DNA of 64,000 nt from Bradyrhizobium sp. CCBAU 53338 (GTDB lineage Bacteria; Pseudomonadota; Alphaproteobacteria; Rhizobiales; Xanthobacteraceae): positions 372,001 to 436,000 of the forward strand of contig NZ_CP030048.1 in the NCBI RefSeq assembly GCF_015291665.1, written 5' to 3'. Each line of letters begins with the position of its first letter. Position 1 is the first letter of the stretch. The notes under the pieces were generated by a model. It was not told the DNA's origin. It saw only the letters and a list, made by a program, of their open reading frames with translations, and made no database searches. Below are positions 41,336 to 49,133 of this stretch, piece after piece. The position numbers and the translations under genes are program-made.

Positions 41336-42394
41336 ATGGGAATGAATTCGATCGAATCGAACGCACTGGAACCGACGCGCGCGGATCTCGCCGGCGCGTC
41401 GCGGTCGCAGAAGGTCACGCGGCTGCTGCCGGTCTACGGCCTGCCGATCATCACGGCAGCGCTGATCGCGCTGTTCTCGATCCTGTTGCCCAACACGTTT
41501 CCGACGCTGCTCAACCTGCGCTCGATCGTTTCCGACAAGTCGATCATCGCCATGCTGTCGCTTGCGGCGATGATCCCGATGGCCGCGGGCAAGATCGACC
41601 TCACGGTCGGTTATGGTATCGTGCTCTGGCACATCCTGGTGATCAGCCTGCAAGTCGCCTTCGGCCTGCCCTGGCCGGTCGCGGTTCTCGTCGTCATCTG
41701 CCTCGGTGCCTTCACCGGCCTCCTCAACGGCCTGTTGGTCGAAATCGCGCGCATCGACAGCTTCATCGCCACGCTCGGCACCGGCACGGTGCTTTATGCG
41801 CTCGCGCTTTGGCACACTGGCGGCCGGCAGGTCGTCGCGATGCTGCCGGATGGGTTCCTTGCCCTCAACGGCACGATGGTGTTCGGCTTGCCGATCACCG
41901 GCTTCTACGTGCTCGTGCTCGCGGTGGCGATGTGGCTGATGTTCGAATATCTGCCGCTCGGCCGCTACATCTACGCGATCGGCGCCAATCCGAAGACGGC
42001 CGCGCTCAACGGCATTCCGGTGCAGCGCTTTACAGTCGGTGCCTTCATGGCGTCGGGCATCCTCACTGCTGTCACCGGCGTTCTGCTCGCCTCGAAGCTG
42101 CGCATCGGCCAGGCAAGCGTTGGCCTCGAATATCTCCTGCCCGCCCTCGTCGGCGCCTTCCTCGGTTCGACCACCATCAAGCCCGGCCGCGTCAATGTCT
42201 GGGGCACCATCGTCGGCGTCGCGGTGCTCGCGGTCGGCATCGCCGGCATTCAGCAGTTCGGCGGCTCCTTCTGGGTCGAGCCGCTCTTCAACGGCCTCAC
42301 CCTGCTCGCCGCAATCGGAATGGCCGGATACGCGCAGAGGAAGCGCGGTGCCGTTGCGAAGGTCCCGGTCGGCGCACCCGATCGCAAGGCTTGA
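41336..42394 (+). CDS. Sugar ABC transporter permease (CUT2 type)
   Basis: This 352-residue permease has about nine to ten hydrophobic spans and the RbsC/AraH-type motifs ALAAMIPMAAGKIDLTVG (here LSLAAMIPMAAGKIDLTVGYG), GTGTVLYALALWHTGG and RYIYAIGANPKTAALNGIPVQRF, the latter containing the coupling loop. The ATG at 41336 has an excellent GGGAGGAACGT site; a longer frame upstream overlaps the ATPase gene and is not used. It forms the membrane channel for the cluster's substrate. A hairpin lies between it and the binding protein gene. Confidence 0.95.
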   Translation: MGMNSIESNALEPTRADLAGASRSQKVTRLLPVYGLPIITAALIALFSILLPNTFPTLLNLRSIVSDKSIIAMLSLAAMIPMAAGKIDLTVGYGIVLWHILVISLQVAFGLPWPVAVLVVICLGAFTGLLNGLLVEIARIDSFIATLGTGTVLYALALWHTGGRQVVAMLPDGFLALNGTMVFGLPITGFYVLVLAVAMWLMFEYLPLGRYIYAIGANPKTAALNGIPVQRFTVGAFMASGILTAVTGVLLASKLRIGQASVGLEYLLPALVGAFLGSTTIKPGRVNVWGTIVGVAVLAVGIAGIQQFGGSFWVEPLFNGLTLLAAIGMAGYAQRKRGAVAKVPVGAPDRKA

Positions 42395-42415
42395 AACAGC
42401 CATTGAAGGAGTTCG

Positions 42416-42436
42416 TGGCCGGCAGCAAGCCGGCCA
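42416..42436 (+). promoter_or_regulatory. Intercistronic hairpin between permease and binding-protein genes
   Basis: TGGCCGGC and GCCGGCCA form an 8-bp stem around a 5-base loop. There is no T-run. Such hairpins often protect the mRNA of the binding protein, which is needed in excess. Confidence 0.5.
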
Positions 42437-42503
42437 CAACGGAAAGCCCGGCGAAGAGCCGGCGAAAAAACGAAACGGCAATTGAACCCAAGGAGAACGC
42501 TCT

Positions 42504-43601
42504 ATGTTGCATTCGATGATAAGAACCGGCGCTGTCGTCGCCGGCCTCGCATTTGGTCTTGCGTCCGCCCACGCCGATTCGCTCGCGGACGCCAACGCCT
42601 TCGTTGGCAAATATGCGTCCAAGGTCGACAAATGGGACGGTCCGACCACCGCTCCGAAAATCGCCAAGGGCAAGACCATCGTCGTACTCGCTTCCGACAT
42701 GAAGAACGGTGGCGTGCTCGGCGTCACCAAGGGCATCGAGGAGGCCGCGAAGGCCGCCGGCTGGACCGTGCGCACGCTTGATGGCGCCGGCTCGGTCTCC
42801 GGTCGCACCGCTGCCTTCGGCCAGGCCATGACGCTCAAGCCCGACGGCCTGGTGATCTGCGGCTTCGACGCGGTCGAACAGAAGCCCGGCATGGAGGCGG
42901 CCAAGGCTGCCAAGATTCCGATGGTTTCGTGGCACGCGGCTCCCGTGATCGGCCCCGTTCCCGAAGCCGGCGTCTTTGCCAACGTGACGACCGATCCGAT
43001 GGCCGTCTCCACCGCTGCGGCCAACTGGGCCTTCGTCGATGCCAAAGGCAAGCCCGGTGTGATCATCTTCACCGACTCGACCTATGAGATCGCGATCGCC
43101 AAGGCGAAGAAGATGAAAGAGGTGATCGAGGCGCTCGGCGGCAAGGTTCTCGAATGGGTCGATACGCCGATCGCCGAAACCTCGACGCGCATGCCGCAGC
43201 TCACCACCTCTCTCCTGCAAAAGCACGGCGCCGCCTGGACGCATTCGCTCGCGATCAACGACCTCTACTACGACTTCATGGCGCCTTCGCTTTCTGCGGC
43301 CGGCATCAAGGGCACCGGCGCGCCCATCAATGTCGCCGCGGGCGACGGCTCCGAAAGCGCCTATCAGCGCATCCGCTCCGGCGCCTACCAGGCCGTCACC
43401 GTAGCCGAGCCGCTGAATCTCCAGGGCTGGCAGCTCGTCGACGAATTGAACCGCGCCATCGCCGGAGAGAAATGGTCGGGCTATGTCTCGCCGCTGCATG
43501 TGGTGACCAAGGCCAATGTCGAATTCGACGGCGGCCCGACCAATACGTTCGACCCGGGCAACGGCTATCGCGACGCCTACAAGAAGGCTTGGGGTCTCTA
43601 G
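42504..43601 (+). CDS. Sugar ABC transporter substrate-binding protein
   Basis: This 365-residue periplasmic binding protein type 1 (RbsB-like) has a signal peptide (MIRTGAVVAGLAFGLASAHA). The mature part contains GKTIVVLASDMKNGGVLGVTKGIEEAAKAAGW and ALTLKPDGLVICGFDA-type motifs (MTLKPDGLVICGFDAVEQ), with later VAAGDGSESAYQRIRSGAYQAVTVAEPLNLQGWQ forming the hinge-side sugar pocket. It delivers substrate to the permease. The ribosome binding site is AAGGAG eight bases before the ATG. Unlike many CUT2 operons, it is third in order, after ATPase and permease. The ligand cannot be read from the sequence; a sugar or sugar acid is implied by the neighbours. Confidence 0.93.
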   Translation: MLHSMIRTGAVVAGLAFGLASAHADSLADANAFVGKYASKVDKWDGPTTAPKIAKGKTIVVLASDMKNGGVLGVTKGIEEAAKAAGWTVRTLDGAGSVSGRTAAFGQAMTLKPDGLVICGFDAVEQKPGMEAAKAAKIPMVSWHAAPVIGPVPEAGVFANVTTDPMAVSTAAANWAFVDAKGKPGVIIFTDSTYEIAIAKAKKMKEVIEALGGKVLEWVDTPIAETSTRMPQLTTSLLQKHGAAWTHSLAINDLYYDFMAPSLSAAGIKGTGAPINVAAGDGSESAYQRIRSGAYQAVTVAEPLNLQGWQLVDELNRAIAGEKWSGYVSPLHVVTKANVEFDGGPTNTFDPGNGYRDAYKKAWGL

Positions 43602-43703
43602 GTTTCCTCCGCCGAACACGGCATGGCCGTGCTCCCTCGGCGGTCGGCCACAAGCTGACCGCCGATTTTTCTTCCACTCCATCAGACAGACGAGCGAATA
43701 CCG

Positions 43704-44042
43704 ATGTTTATCCGTTGCGCTTTTTTCAGTGGCCGCATCAAGCCGGGACGCGAAGCCGAATTCACCTCCTATGTCCGCGAGAAGCTTGTGCCGCTGTGGA
43801 CGCGCTTTCCCGGTGCCGAGGAGGTTCGTGTGCTGCGCCAGCAGGAAAGTGACAGCGATGCCCAGCGTTACGAGATGGTGCTCGCGATCCGCTATCCATC
43901 GCGCGAGGCGATCGAGCAGGCGCTCGCCTCGCCGGTTCGCTTCGAGAGCCGCGAAGTCACCAAGGGGTTGACCGAGATTTTCGACGGCTCCATCTTCCAC
44001 ACGGTCTTCAAAGCCGATGACTTCGCGTTGCCGACCGACTGA
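43704..44042 (+). CDS. Small ABM-like (dimeric alpha-beta barrel) protein
   Basis: The protein is 112 residues. The sequence MFIRCAFFSGRIKPGREAEFTSYVREKLVPLWTRFPGAEEVRVLRQQE, followed by YEMVLAIRYPSREAIEQALASPVRFESREVTKGL, has the beta-alpha-beta pattern of the antibiotic biosynthesis monooxygenase/dimeric alpha-beta barrel family. Members range from mutarotase-like isomerases to quinol oxygenases, so the reaction is uncertain. Its position between the transporter and the lactonase gene suggests a step on the imported compound, for example an isomerase or mutarotase. It begins 102 bp after the binding protein gene and 18 bp before the lactonase gene. Confidence 0.75.
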   Translation: MFIRCAFFSGRIKPGREAEFTSYVREKLVPLWTRFPGAEEVRVLRQQESDSDAQRYEMVLAIRYPSREAIEQALASPVRFESREVTKGLTEIFDGSIFHTVFKADDFALPTD

Positions 44043-44060
44043 TCGCGGAGATCTTACGCC

Positions 44061-44966
44061 GTGAGCACTTACGACATTCTCGACCAGCGCTTTCAGGCGC
44101 TGATCATCGGACATGCTAAGCTCGACAGGCTCTGGACCGGCAGCCGCTGGGCCGAGGGCCCGGTCTATGTACCATCAGCCAAGTCGCTGCTGTGGTCCGA
44201 CATTCCCAACGATCGCGTGTTGCGCTTCGACGAGACTGACGGCTCGGTCTCGGTGTTCGAAAGCCCCTGCGGCTATCACAACGGTCATAGCCGCGATGCG
44301 CAGGGACGTGTGATCGCCTGCGAACATGGCGGCCGCCGCATCTCGCGGCTGGAGCCCGATGGCCGTTGGGTGGGATTGGTCGAACGCTTCGACGGAAAAC
44401 GCTTCAACTCTCCCAACGATGTCGTGGTCAAGTCGGACGGAACCATCTGGTTCTCTGATCCGACCTACGGCATCGACAGCGAATACGAAGGGCATGCCGG
44501 GCCAAGCGAGATCGGCGCCAGCAACGTCTATCGTTTCGATCCGGCAAGCGGGGCGCTGTCGGCGGTTGTGACAGACATGGTGAAGCCGAACGGCCTCACC
44601 TTCTCGCCCGACGAGCGGCTGCTCTATGTCGCCGAAACCGGCGCGACGCACGTGCCGGGCTTGCCGGCGGTGATCCGGGCCTATGACGTTGCGCCAAGCG
44701 GGCTTGGGGTCGGCGAGGGACGCATCTTCGCAACCTCGCCGAGCGGATTCTACGATGGATTCCGCGTCGATCGGAACGGCAACATCTGGACGTCGACGGC
44801 GGATGCCGTGGCCGTCTATGCGCCCGACGGCGCGCTGATCGGACGCATTCCGGTGCCTGAGATCGTTTCAAACCTGACCTTCGGCGGACCAAAGCGAAAC
44901 AGGCTCTACATCACCGCGCAGACATCGCTCTATGCGATCTTCGTCAACGCGCACGGATTGTCCTGA
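44061..44966 (+). CDS. SMP-30/gluconolactonase-like sugar lactonase
   Basis: This 301-residue six-bladed beta-propeller protein carries typical motifs: WAEGPVYVPSAKSLLWSDIPNDRVLRF (metal-ligand Glu in AEGP), FNSPNDVVVKSDGTIWFSDPTYG (Asn and Asp ligands), VKPNGLTFSPDERLLYVAET and DGFRVDRNGNIWTS. The family hydrolyses sugar lactones such as gluconolactone using a divalent metal. The start is a GTG 18 bp after the previous gene. It should open a lactone to the sugar acid that the dehydrogenases then use. No signal peptide is seen, so it is cytoplasmic. Confidence 0.92.
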   Translation: MSTYDILDQRFQALIIGHAKLDRLWTGSRWAEGPVYVPSAKSLLWSDIPNDRVLRFDETDGSVSVFESPCGYHNGHSRDAQGRVIACEHGGRRISRLEPDGRWVGLVERFDGKRFNSPNDVVVKSDGTIWFSDPTYGIDSEYEGHAGPSEIGASNVYRFDPASGALSAVVTDMVKPNGLTFSPDERLLYVAETGATHVPGLPAVIRAYDVAPSGLGVGEGRIFATSPSGFYDGFRVDRNGNIWTSTADAVAVYAPDGALIGRIPVPEIVSNLTFGGPKRNRLYITAQTSLYAIFVNAHGLS

Positions 44967-44983
44967 GCCCGCGAGGGGGCGCA

Positions 44984-45865
44984 TCAAGCGGGCGGCGTGC
45001 GCGCCGCCCAGAATTCCATCAGCGCGGCCTGGTCCATCGCGCCGCACCCGATCGCGGTCAGCAGCCGATGGATCTCGGCGCAAACGACGGTCATCGGCAT
45101 CGCGATGCCCGTCTGGCGCGCAAGATCCTGTGCGCCGTTGAGATCCTTCACCATGTTGTCGATGCGACCCGTCGGACGATAGTCGCGCGCAGCAAAGCGC
45201 GGCATGTATTCCTGGAGGATCGCGCTGTCGGCCCGGCCGCCGCGCAAGGCCAGAGGAATTCTTGTAGCATCGACGCCGGAAGCCTCCGCCAGCGCCGTCG
45301 CCTCGGCCACCGCGACGAAATTGAGCGCGCACAGAACCTGGTTGATCAGTTTCGTTGTCTGTCCCGCGCCACTCGGGCCCATATGCGTGAAATTCGAGGC
45401 GACCTCGGCGAGCACCATCCGCGCCTCCGCGACATCGGCAGCATCCCCACCGGCCATGCAGGTCAACTGGCCGATCAGGGCCTTCGGCGCGCCGCCCGAC
45501 AGAGGGCTGTCGACCCAGCGTAGCCCGGCTGCGGCCGCGTCCCTCGCCAGCGCGCGCGTGGATTCCGGGTCAATCGACGACATGTCGATGATGAGGGTGC
45601 CCTTCCGCGCGCCTTCGGCAACACCCGCCGGCCCGAACATTGCAGCTCGCACGATCTTGGACGAGTTGAGGCTGAGGATCACGGCATCGGCTTCGACTGC
45701 GGCCTTCGCAGCAGAGCTTGCCGCAGTCGCGCCGTGTTCGACGAGAGACGCGACCTTCGCAGGATCGAGATCGAACACCAACAATCGGGTGCTGGTTTGA
45801 GCAAGCCGAGCTCCGATTGCGCCGCCCATGGCGCCGGCGCCGATCAATGCGACTGAACCAGGCAT
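44984..45865 (-). CDS. 3-hydroxyisobutyrate dehydrogenase-like NAD(P)-dependent oxidoreductase
   Basis: This 293-residue beta-hydroxyacid dehydrogenase has the N-terminal NAD(P) loop ALIGAGAMGGAIGARLA and the conserved substrate-binding segment VDSPLSGGAPKALIGQLTCMAGG. The catalytic lysine lies in GAGQTTKLINQVLCALN, and a C-terminal helical domain follows (LNGAQDLARQTGIAMPMT). Family members include GarR (tartronate semialdehyde reductase) and 3-hydroxyisobutyrate dehydrogenase. The reading frame stays open through the neighbouring SDR gene, but the ATG at 45865 with GGAG upstream gives the right length. It is downstream of the SDR on the same strand, 35 bp apart, so they form an operon. Confidence 0.9.
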   Translation of the reverse strand: MPGSVALIGAGAMGGAIGARLAQTSTRLLVFDLDPAKVASLVEHGATAASSAAKAAVEADAVILSLNSSKIVRAAMFGPAGVAEGARKGTLIIDMSSIDPESTRALARDAAAAGLRWVDSPLSGGAPKALIGQLTCMAGGDAADVAEARMVLAEVASNFTHMGPSGAGQTTKLINQVLCALNFVAVAEATALAEASGVDATRIPLALRGGRADSAILQEYMPRFAARDYRPTGRIDNMVKDLNGAQDLARQTGIAMPMTVVCAEIHRLLTAIGCGAMDQAALMEFWAARTPPA

Positions 45866-45900
45866 TTCGACATCTCCACGGTGAGTTTCGACGACACGCC

Positions 45901-46656
45901 TCAGAGCGAGGCCGTGATGCCGCCATCGACATAGAGCACATGTCCGTTGACGAAGGAGGACGCGGCCGAAGCGAGGAAGACGCAGGCGCCGACGAGTTCC
46001 TCGACCTTGCCCCAGCGGCCCGCCGGGGTGCGCTTTTCGAGCCAGGCCGAGAACGCAGAATCCGCAACCAGCGCGGCATTGAGCGGCGTATCGAAATAGC
46101 CGGGCGCGATCGCGTTTACCTGAAGGCCGTGCTTCGCCCAGTCCGTCGCCATGCCTTTGGTCAGATTTCCGACGGCCCCCTTCGTCGCTGTGTAGGGCGC
46201 AATCGACGGGCGCGCGAGTGCGGTTTGCACGGACGCGATGTTGATGATCTTGCCGGCGCCACGCGCGATCATGTGGCGGGCGCAGGCCTGACCGACATTG
46301 AAGACCGAGGCGATGTTCGTTTGCAGCAGGCGCTGGAACGCGTCTGCGGGGAAATCCTCGAGCGGTGCGCGGTGTTGCATGCCCGCATTGTTGACGAGAA
46401 TGTCGATGGGCCCGATGTCGGCCTCGAAGCGATCGACAGCCGCGCGGGAAGCGGCGTGGTCGGCGGCATCGAAGGCAAGGGTTCGCGTGCCCGCGATGGA
46501 GCTGGCGGCGGCGGCAAGCTTGGCCTCGTCGCGACCGTTGAGAACGACCTCCGCACCGGCCTCGGACAGGCCGCGCGCAAGCGCAAAGCCGATGCCTTGC
46601 GAAGATCCTGTCACCAGCGCTCTGCGCCCTGTCAGATCGAACAAGTTGATCGCCAC
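45901..46656 (-). CDS. SDR oxidoreductase, gluconate 5-dehydrogenase-like
   Basis: This 251-residue classical SDR has cofactor loop TGSSQGIGFALARGL, NNAG in LVNNAGMQHRAPLEDF, catalytic S in NIASVQTALARPSIAPYTATKGA with Y and K, and C-terminal VLYVDGGITASL. The start FDLTGRRALVTGSSQGIG, the HRAPLEDF motif and the region after YTATK are typical of gluconate 5-dehydrogenase (IdnO/Gno), which reduces 5-ketogluconate. The GTG at 46656 with GAGGA seven bases upstream is preferred to a GTG 14 codons earlier. A perfect operator lies 47 bp upstream of this start, shared with the divergent 2-hydroxyacid dehydrogenase gene. Confidence 0.9.
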   Translation of the reverse strand: MAINLFDLTGRRALVTGSSQGIGFALARGLSEAGAEVVLNGRDEAKLAAAASSIAGTRTLAFDAADHAASRAAVDRFEADIGPIDILVNNAGMQHRAPLEDFPADAFQRLLQTNIASVFNVGQACARHMIARGAGKIINIASVQTALARPSIAPYTATKGAVGNLTKGMATDWAKHGLQVNAIAPGYFDTPLNAALVADSAFSAWLEKRTPAGRWGKVEELVGACVFLASAASSFVNGHVLYVDGGITASL

Positions 46657-46702
46657 CCTGTTTCCTCTTCTTGCGTCTCGACATCTATTATTCGCCACAC
46701 TA

Positions 46703-46716
46703 TGTTATCGATAACA
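46703..46716. promoter_or_regulatory. LacI-type operator in the divergent SDR / 2-hydroxyacid dehydrogenase region
   Basis: TGTTATCGATAACA (extended palindrome ATGTTATCGATAACAT, 46702-46717) is identical to the site at 39675. It lies between start codons at 46656 (minus) and 46757 (plus), so it can control both. Confidence 0.82.
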
Positions 46717-46756
46717 TTTCCTGTCAAGACGAGGCCGAAGAGGAGCGCTCCCCCAC

Positions 46757-47704
46757 ATGTCGAAGCCCGAAATCCTTCAGATCGGCCCCTATCCGGAATG
46801 GGATCAGCTCCCGCTCGATGAAGCCTACACAGTCCACCGCTATTTCGAGGCGGCTGACAAGCATGCCCTCCTTGACGCAGCCGGAGCGCGTGTGCGAGCC
46901 ATCGCCACGCGTGGCGAACTCGGCGCAGGTGCCGAGCTCATCGCGGCATGTCCGAAGCTTGAAATCATCTCGATCTACGGCGTCGGTTTCGATGCCGTGC
47001 ATCTGGACAGCTGCCGGTCGCGCGGTGTCCAAGTCACCAATACGCCGGACGTGCTGACGAAGGACGTGGCCGACATCGCGATCGCGATGATGCTCGCACA
47101 ATGGCGCGGCGTGAACGGTGCCGAGCGCTGGGTGCGCGATGGATCATGGGCCGCCAAGGGACTCTATCCCTTGAAGACACGCGCCTGGGGCAAGCGCGCA
47201 GGCATCCTTGGCCTCGGCCGCATCGGGTTTGAAGTGGCACGCCGGCTGACCGGCTTCGACATGGACATCGCCTATTCGGACATCGAGGCGAAGCCATACG
47301 CCAAGGATTGGACCTTCGTCGCCGACCCGGTCGCCCTCGCCGCACGTTCGGATGTCCTCTTCGTCACGCTCGCCGCCTCGGCAGCGACCCGGCACATCGT
47401 CGGGCCTGCGGTTCTTGATGCGCTCGGACCCAACGGCCTCCTCATCAACGTCTCGCGCGCCTCCAACATCGACGAAGCGGCGCTCATCTCGGCGCTTGCG
47501 AGCGGCAAGCTCGGCGCAGCGGCGCTCGATGTCTTCGAAAGCGAGCCGAACCTGAACCCGCGATTCCTGGAGCTGCCGAATGTACTCCTGCAGCCTCACC
47601 ACGCCTCCGGGACGGTCGAGACCCGCAAGGCCATGGGCCAGTTGATGCGCGACAATCTCGCCGCGCATTTCGCTGGCCGCGCGCTGCCCAGTCCGGTCCT
47701 CTAA
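46757..47704 (+). CDS. D-isomer 2-hydroxyacid dehydrogenase
   Basis: This 315-residue NAD(P)-dependent enzyme is of the glyoxylate/hydroxypyruvate reductase type. The Rossmann loop is GLGRIGFEVARRL, the substrate arginine lies in NVSRASNIDEAALI, the glutamate is in DVFESEP and the catalytic histidine is in LQPHHASGT. DVLTKDVADIAIAMMLAQWR is also characteristic. It reduces a 2-ketoacid or oxidises a D-2-hydroxyacid. It is divergent from the SDR gene and shares the LacI-type operator. In many sugar acid clusters this family reduces 2-keto-gluconate-like compounds, but that is inference. The gene is followed by a likely gene remnant. Confidence 0.92.
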   Translation: MSKPEILQIGPYPEWDQLPLDEAYTVHRYFEAADKHALLDAAGARVRAIATRGELGAGAELIAACPKLEIISIYGVGFDAVHLDSCRSRGVQVTNTPDVLTKDVADIAIAMMLAQWRGVNGAERWVRDGSWAAKGLYPLKTRAWGKRAGILGLGRIGFEVARRLTGFDMDIAYSDIEAKPYAKDWTFVADPVALAARSDVLFVTLAASAATRHIVGPAVLDALGPNGLLINVSRASNIDEAALISALASGKLGAAALDVFESEPNLNPRFLELPNVLLQPHHASGTVETRKAMGQLMRDNLAAHFAGRALPSPVL

Positions 47705-47727
47705 CTTCTTTCGTTTGTCAGGGTCTG

Positions 47728-47829
47728 ATGAAAGCCGTCGTCATTCACGTCACCCCACGAAGTGGAGGACCCGAGCGGTCGCGGCGCCGACCTCTCGCTC
47801 TCGGCCATTCGTTACTCGCACCGCGCTAG
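47728..47829 (+). pseudogene. Possible 5' remnant of an L-idonate 5-dehydrogenase-like gene
   Basis: A short frame starts MKAVVIHVTPRSGG after an AGGG site. MKAVVIH resembles the usual start of rhizobial zinc-dependent L-idonate 5-dehydrogenases (from memory of MKAVVIHA-type starts). The frame loses all similarity after about eight codons, stops at 47829 and runs into palindromic repeat sequence. It is at the right place for such a gene, next to a gluconate-5-dehydrogenase-like SDR and a 2-hydroxyacid dehydrogenase. The match is short, so chance or repeat sequence is possible. Confidence 0.35.
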
Positions 47830-47873
47830 CCGAATGTCCGTTTGCGCATCAACCGCGGTACCGACGACGGTGC

Positions 47874-47902
47874 GTTCCCTTCCCCGCAAGGGGGGAGGGA
47901 AC
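47874..47902. repeat. Short palindrome of the CCCCGCAAGGGG family
   Basis: GTTCCCTTCCCC and GGGGGGAGGGAAC flank GCAA. It is one half of the element type seen between ccmA and ccmB. Confidence 0.6.
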
Positions 47903-47997
47903 GAGAAAGCGGCGCCCTCCTCACACGCAAATTTCCGGCAAAATTCTCTCATCATTTCAACCCCCGTTCTACTGTGCATGGGGTTGTTTTCGCGTTC

Positions 47998-48513
47998 TCA
48001 TTTGGCGAAGGGCGCGAACTGCTCTGCCACTGCCCGGTAGACCTCGCGGCGGAACGGCACCACGATATCGGCGACACGGTCGAGGCGCTCCCAGCGCCAG
48101 GCGTCGAACTCGGCGGGCTGGCCGTTGCGCGGCGTCAGCGGGTCGATCTCGTCGTCCTTGCCGGTGAAGCGCAGCGCGAACCATTTCTGGCGCTGGCCGC
48201 GGAATTTTGCCAGCCGATGCGTCTGCGGTCCGTCATAGGGCGGGAATTCGTAAGCGTACCAGTCGGTCTCGCCGAGATAACAGGCGCTGACCACATTGGT
48301 CTCCTCCCAGAGCTCGCGCATGGCGGCATCGCGCAAATTCTCGCCTTCGTCGACGCCGCCCTGCGGCATCTGCCAGTCGAGGCCCGGAAGGATGATCTCG
48401 GGGCCGTCGCCCTTGAAGCGGTGGCCGACCAGCACATGGCCGTCGGCATTGAACAGCGCGATCCCGACATTGGGACGATAGGGTTTTTCGTTGGTCACGC
48501 CTGCATCTCTCAT
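47998..48513 (-). CDS. RppH-type Nudix hydrolase (copy 1)
   Basis: This 171-residue RNA pyrophosphohydrolase-like protein has the Nudix box GGVDEGENLRDAAMRELWEETNV. RppH family features include YRPNVGIALFNADGHVLVGHR, WQMPQGG and [22 protein letters not shown]. It would remove pyrophosphate from the 5' end of mRNA to start decay. The start is taken at the ATG giving MRDAGVTNEKPYRPNVG. This keeps it clear of the upstream gene; the longer frame would overlap it. A 46-bp palindrome covers the gap and touches this start codon. A second, divergent paralogue lies directly upstream. Confidence 0.85.
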   Translation of the reverse strand: MRDAGVTNEKPYRPNVGIALFNADGHVLVGHRFKGDGPEIILPGLDWQMPQGGVDEGENLRDAAMRELWEETNVVSACYLGETDWYAYEFPPYDGPQTHRLAKFRGQRQKWFALRFTGKDDEIDPLTPRNGQPAEFDAWRWERLDRVADIVVPFRREVYRAVAEQFAPFAK

Positions 48514-48557
48514 TGTCAGTCCAGCCGGTGCCTTAGCACCAAAGCCGGGATGACAAT
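48512..48557. repeat. Palindromic element between the two Nudix genes
   Basis: The sequence from ATTGTCAGTCCAGCCGGTGC to GGGATGACAAT is an imperfect inverted repeat. It covers the whole gap between the two RppH-like genes and overlaps the downstream start codon by two bases. Confidence 0.6.
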
Positions 48558-48562
48558 TTGAA

Positions 48563-49069
48563 TTAGTCATCGGCGAGCGCGGAAAATTCCTTCACCACGC
48601 GCTCATAGACCGGGCGCTTGAACGGGATGATCAGTTCGGGAAGGTTTTTCATCGGCTCCCAGCGCCAGCTGACGAATTCGGCCTTGTGGCCGCCACCGCC
48701 GGGCTTCTCGACGTTGATCTCGCTGTCCTTGCCGGTGAAGCGCACCGCGAACCATTTTTGGCGCTGGCCGCGGTAGCGGCCCTTCCAGGCGCGGCCCGCG
48801 ACCGTGCGGGGGATGTCGTAGATCAGCCAGTCCGGCACCTCGCCGAGCCGCTCGATCGAGCGCACGCTGGTCTCCTCATAGAGCTCGCGCTTGGCCGCCT
48901 CCCAATTGTCCTCGCCGGGATCGACACCGCCCTGGGGCATCTGCCAGACGTGGCCGTCGTCGACATGCTCGATACCGCCGGCGCGGCGACCGATGAACAC
49001 CAGGCCCTTCGTGTTGATCAGCATCACCCCGACGCAGGTTCGGTAGGGCAGATCCTCGTAACGCGCCAT
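48563..49069 (-). CDS. rppH: RNA pyrophosphohydrolase RppH-like (copy 2)
   Basis: This 168-residue Nudix hydrolase has [49 protein letters not shown] (complete Nudix box) and [21 protein letters not shown]. It matches RppH, the enzyme that converts 5'-triphosphorylated RNA to monophosphate. It is the better match to canonical alphaproteobacterial RppH (start [17 protein letters not shown]). The neighbouring copy shares the RGQRQKWFA core but differs elsewhere, so the pair looks like an old duplication. The two genes are on the same strand and probably co-transcribed. Which copy is the main mRNA enzyme cannot be decided here. Confidence 0.9.
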   Translation of the reverse strand: MARYEDLPYRTCVGVMLINTKGLVFIGRRAGGIEHVDDGHVWQMPQGGVDPGEDNWEAAKRELYEETSVRSIERLGEVPDWLIYDIPRTVAGRAWKGRYRGQRQKWFAVRFTGKDSEINVEKPGGGGHKAEFVSWRWEPMKNLPELIIPFKRPVYERVVKEFSALADD

Positions 49070-49133
49070 GCCGCCAAACCTCTCGCGTACTGCCGGCCGG
49101 GCGAGGGACGCCGTGCCGTACCAATTCTTTGAT

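Noticed and set aside
44984..46684. A single 566-codon frame suggesting a fusion of the SDR and 3-hydroxyisobutyrate dehydrogenase-like enzymes
   Set aside because: The upstream part is the SDR gene read in the wrong frame. The true SDR frame gives intact motifs and stops at 45901, and the second gene has its own start and ribosome binding site at 45865.
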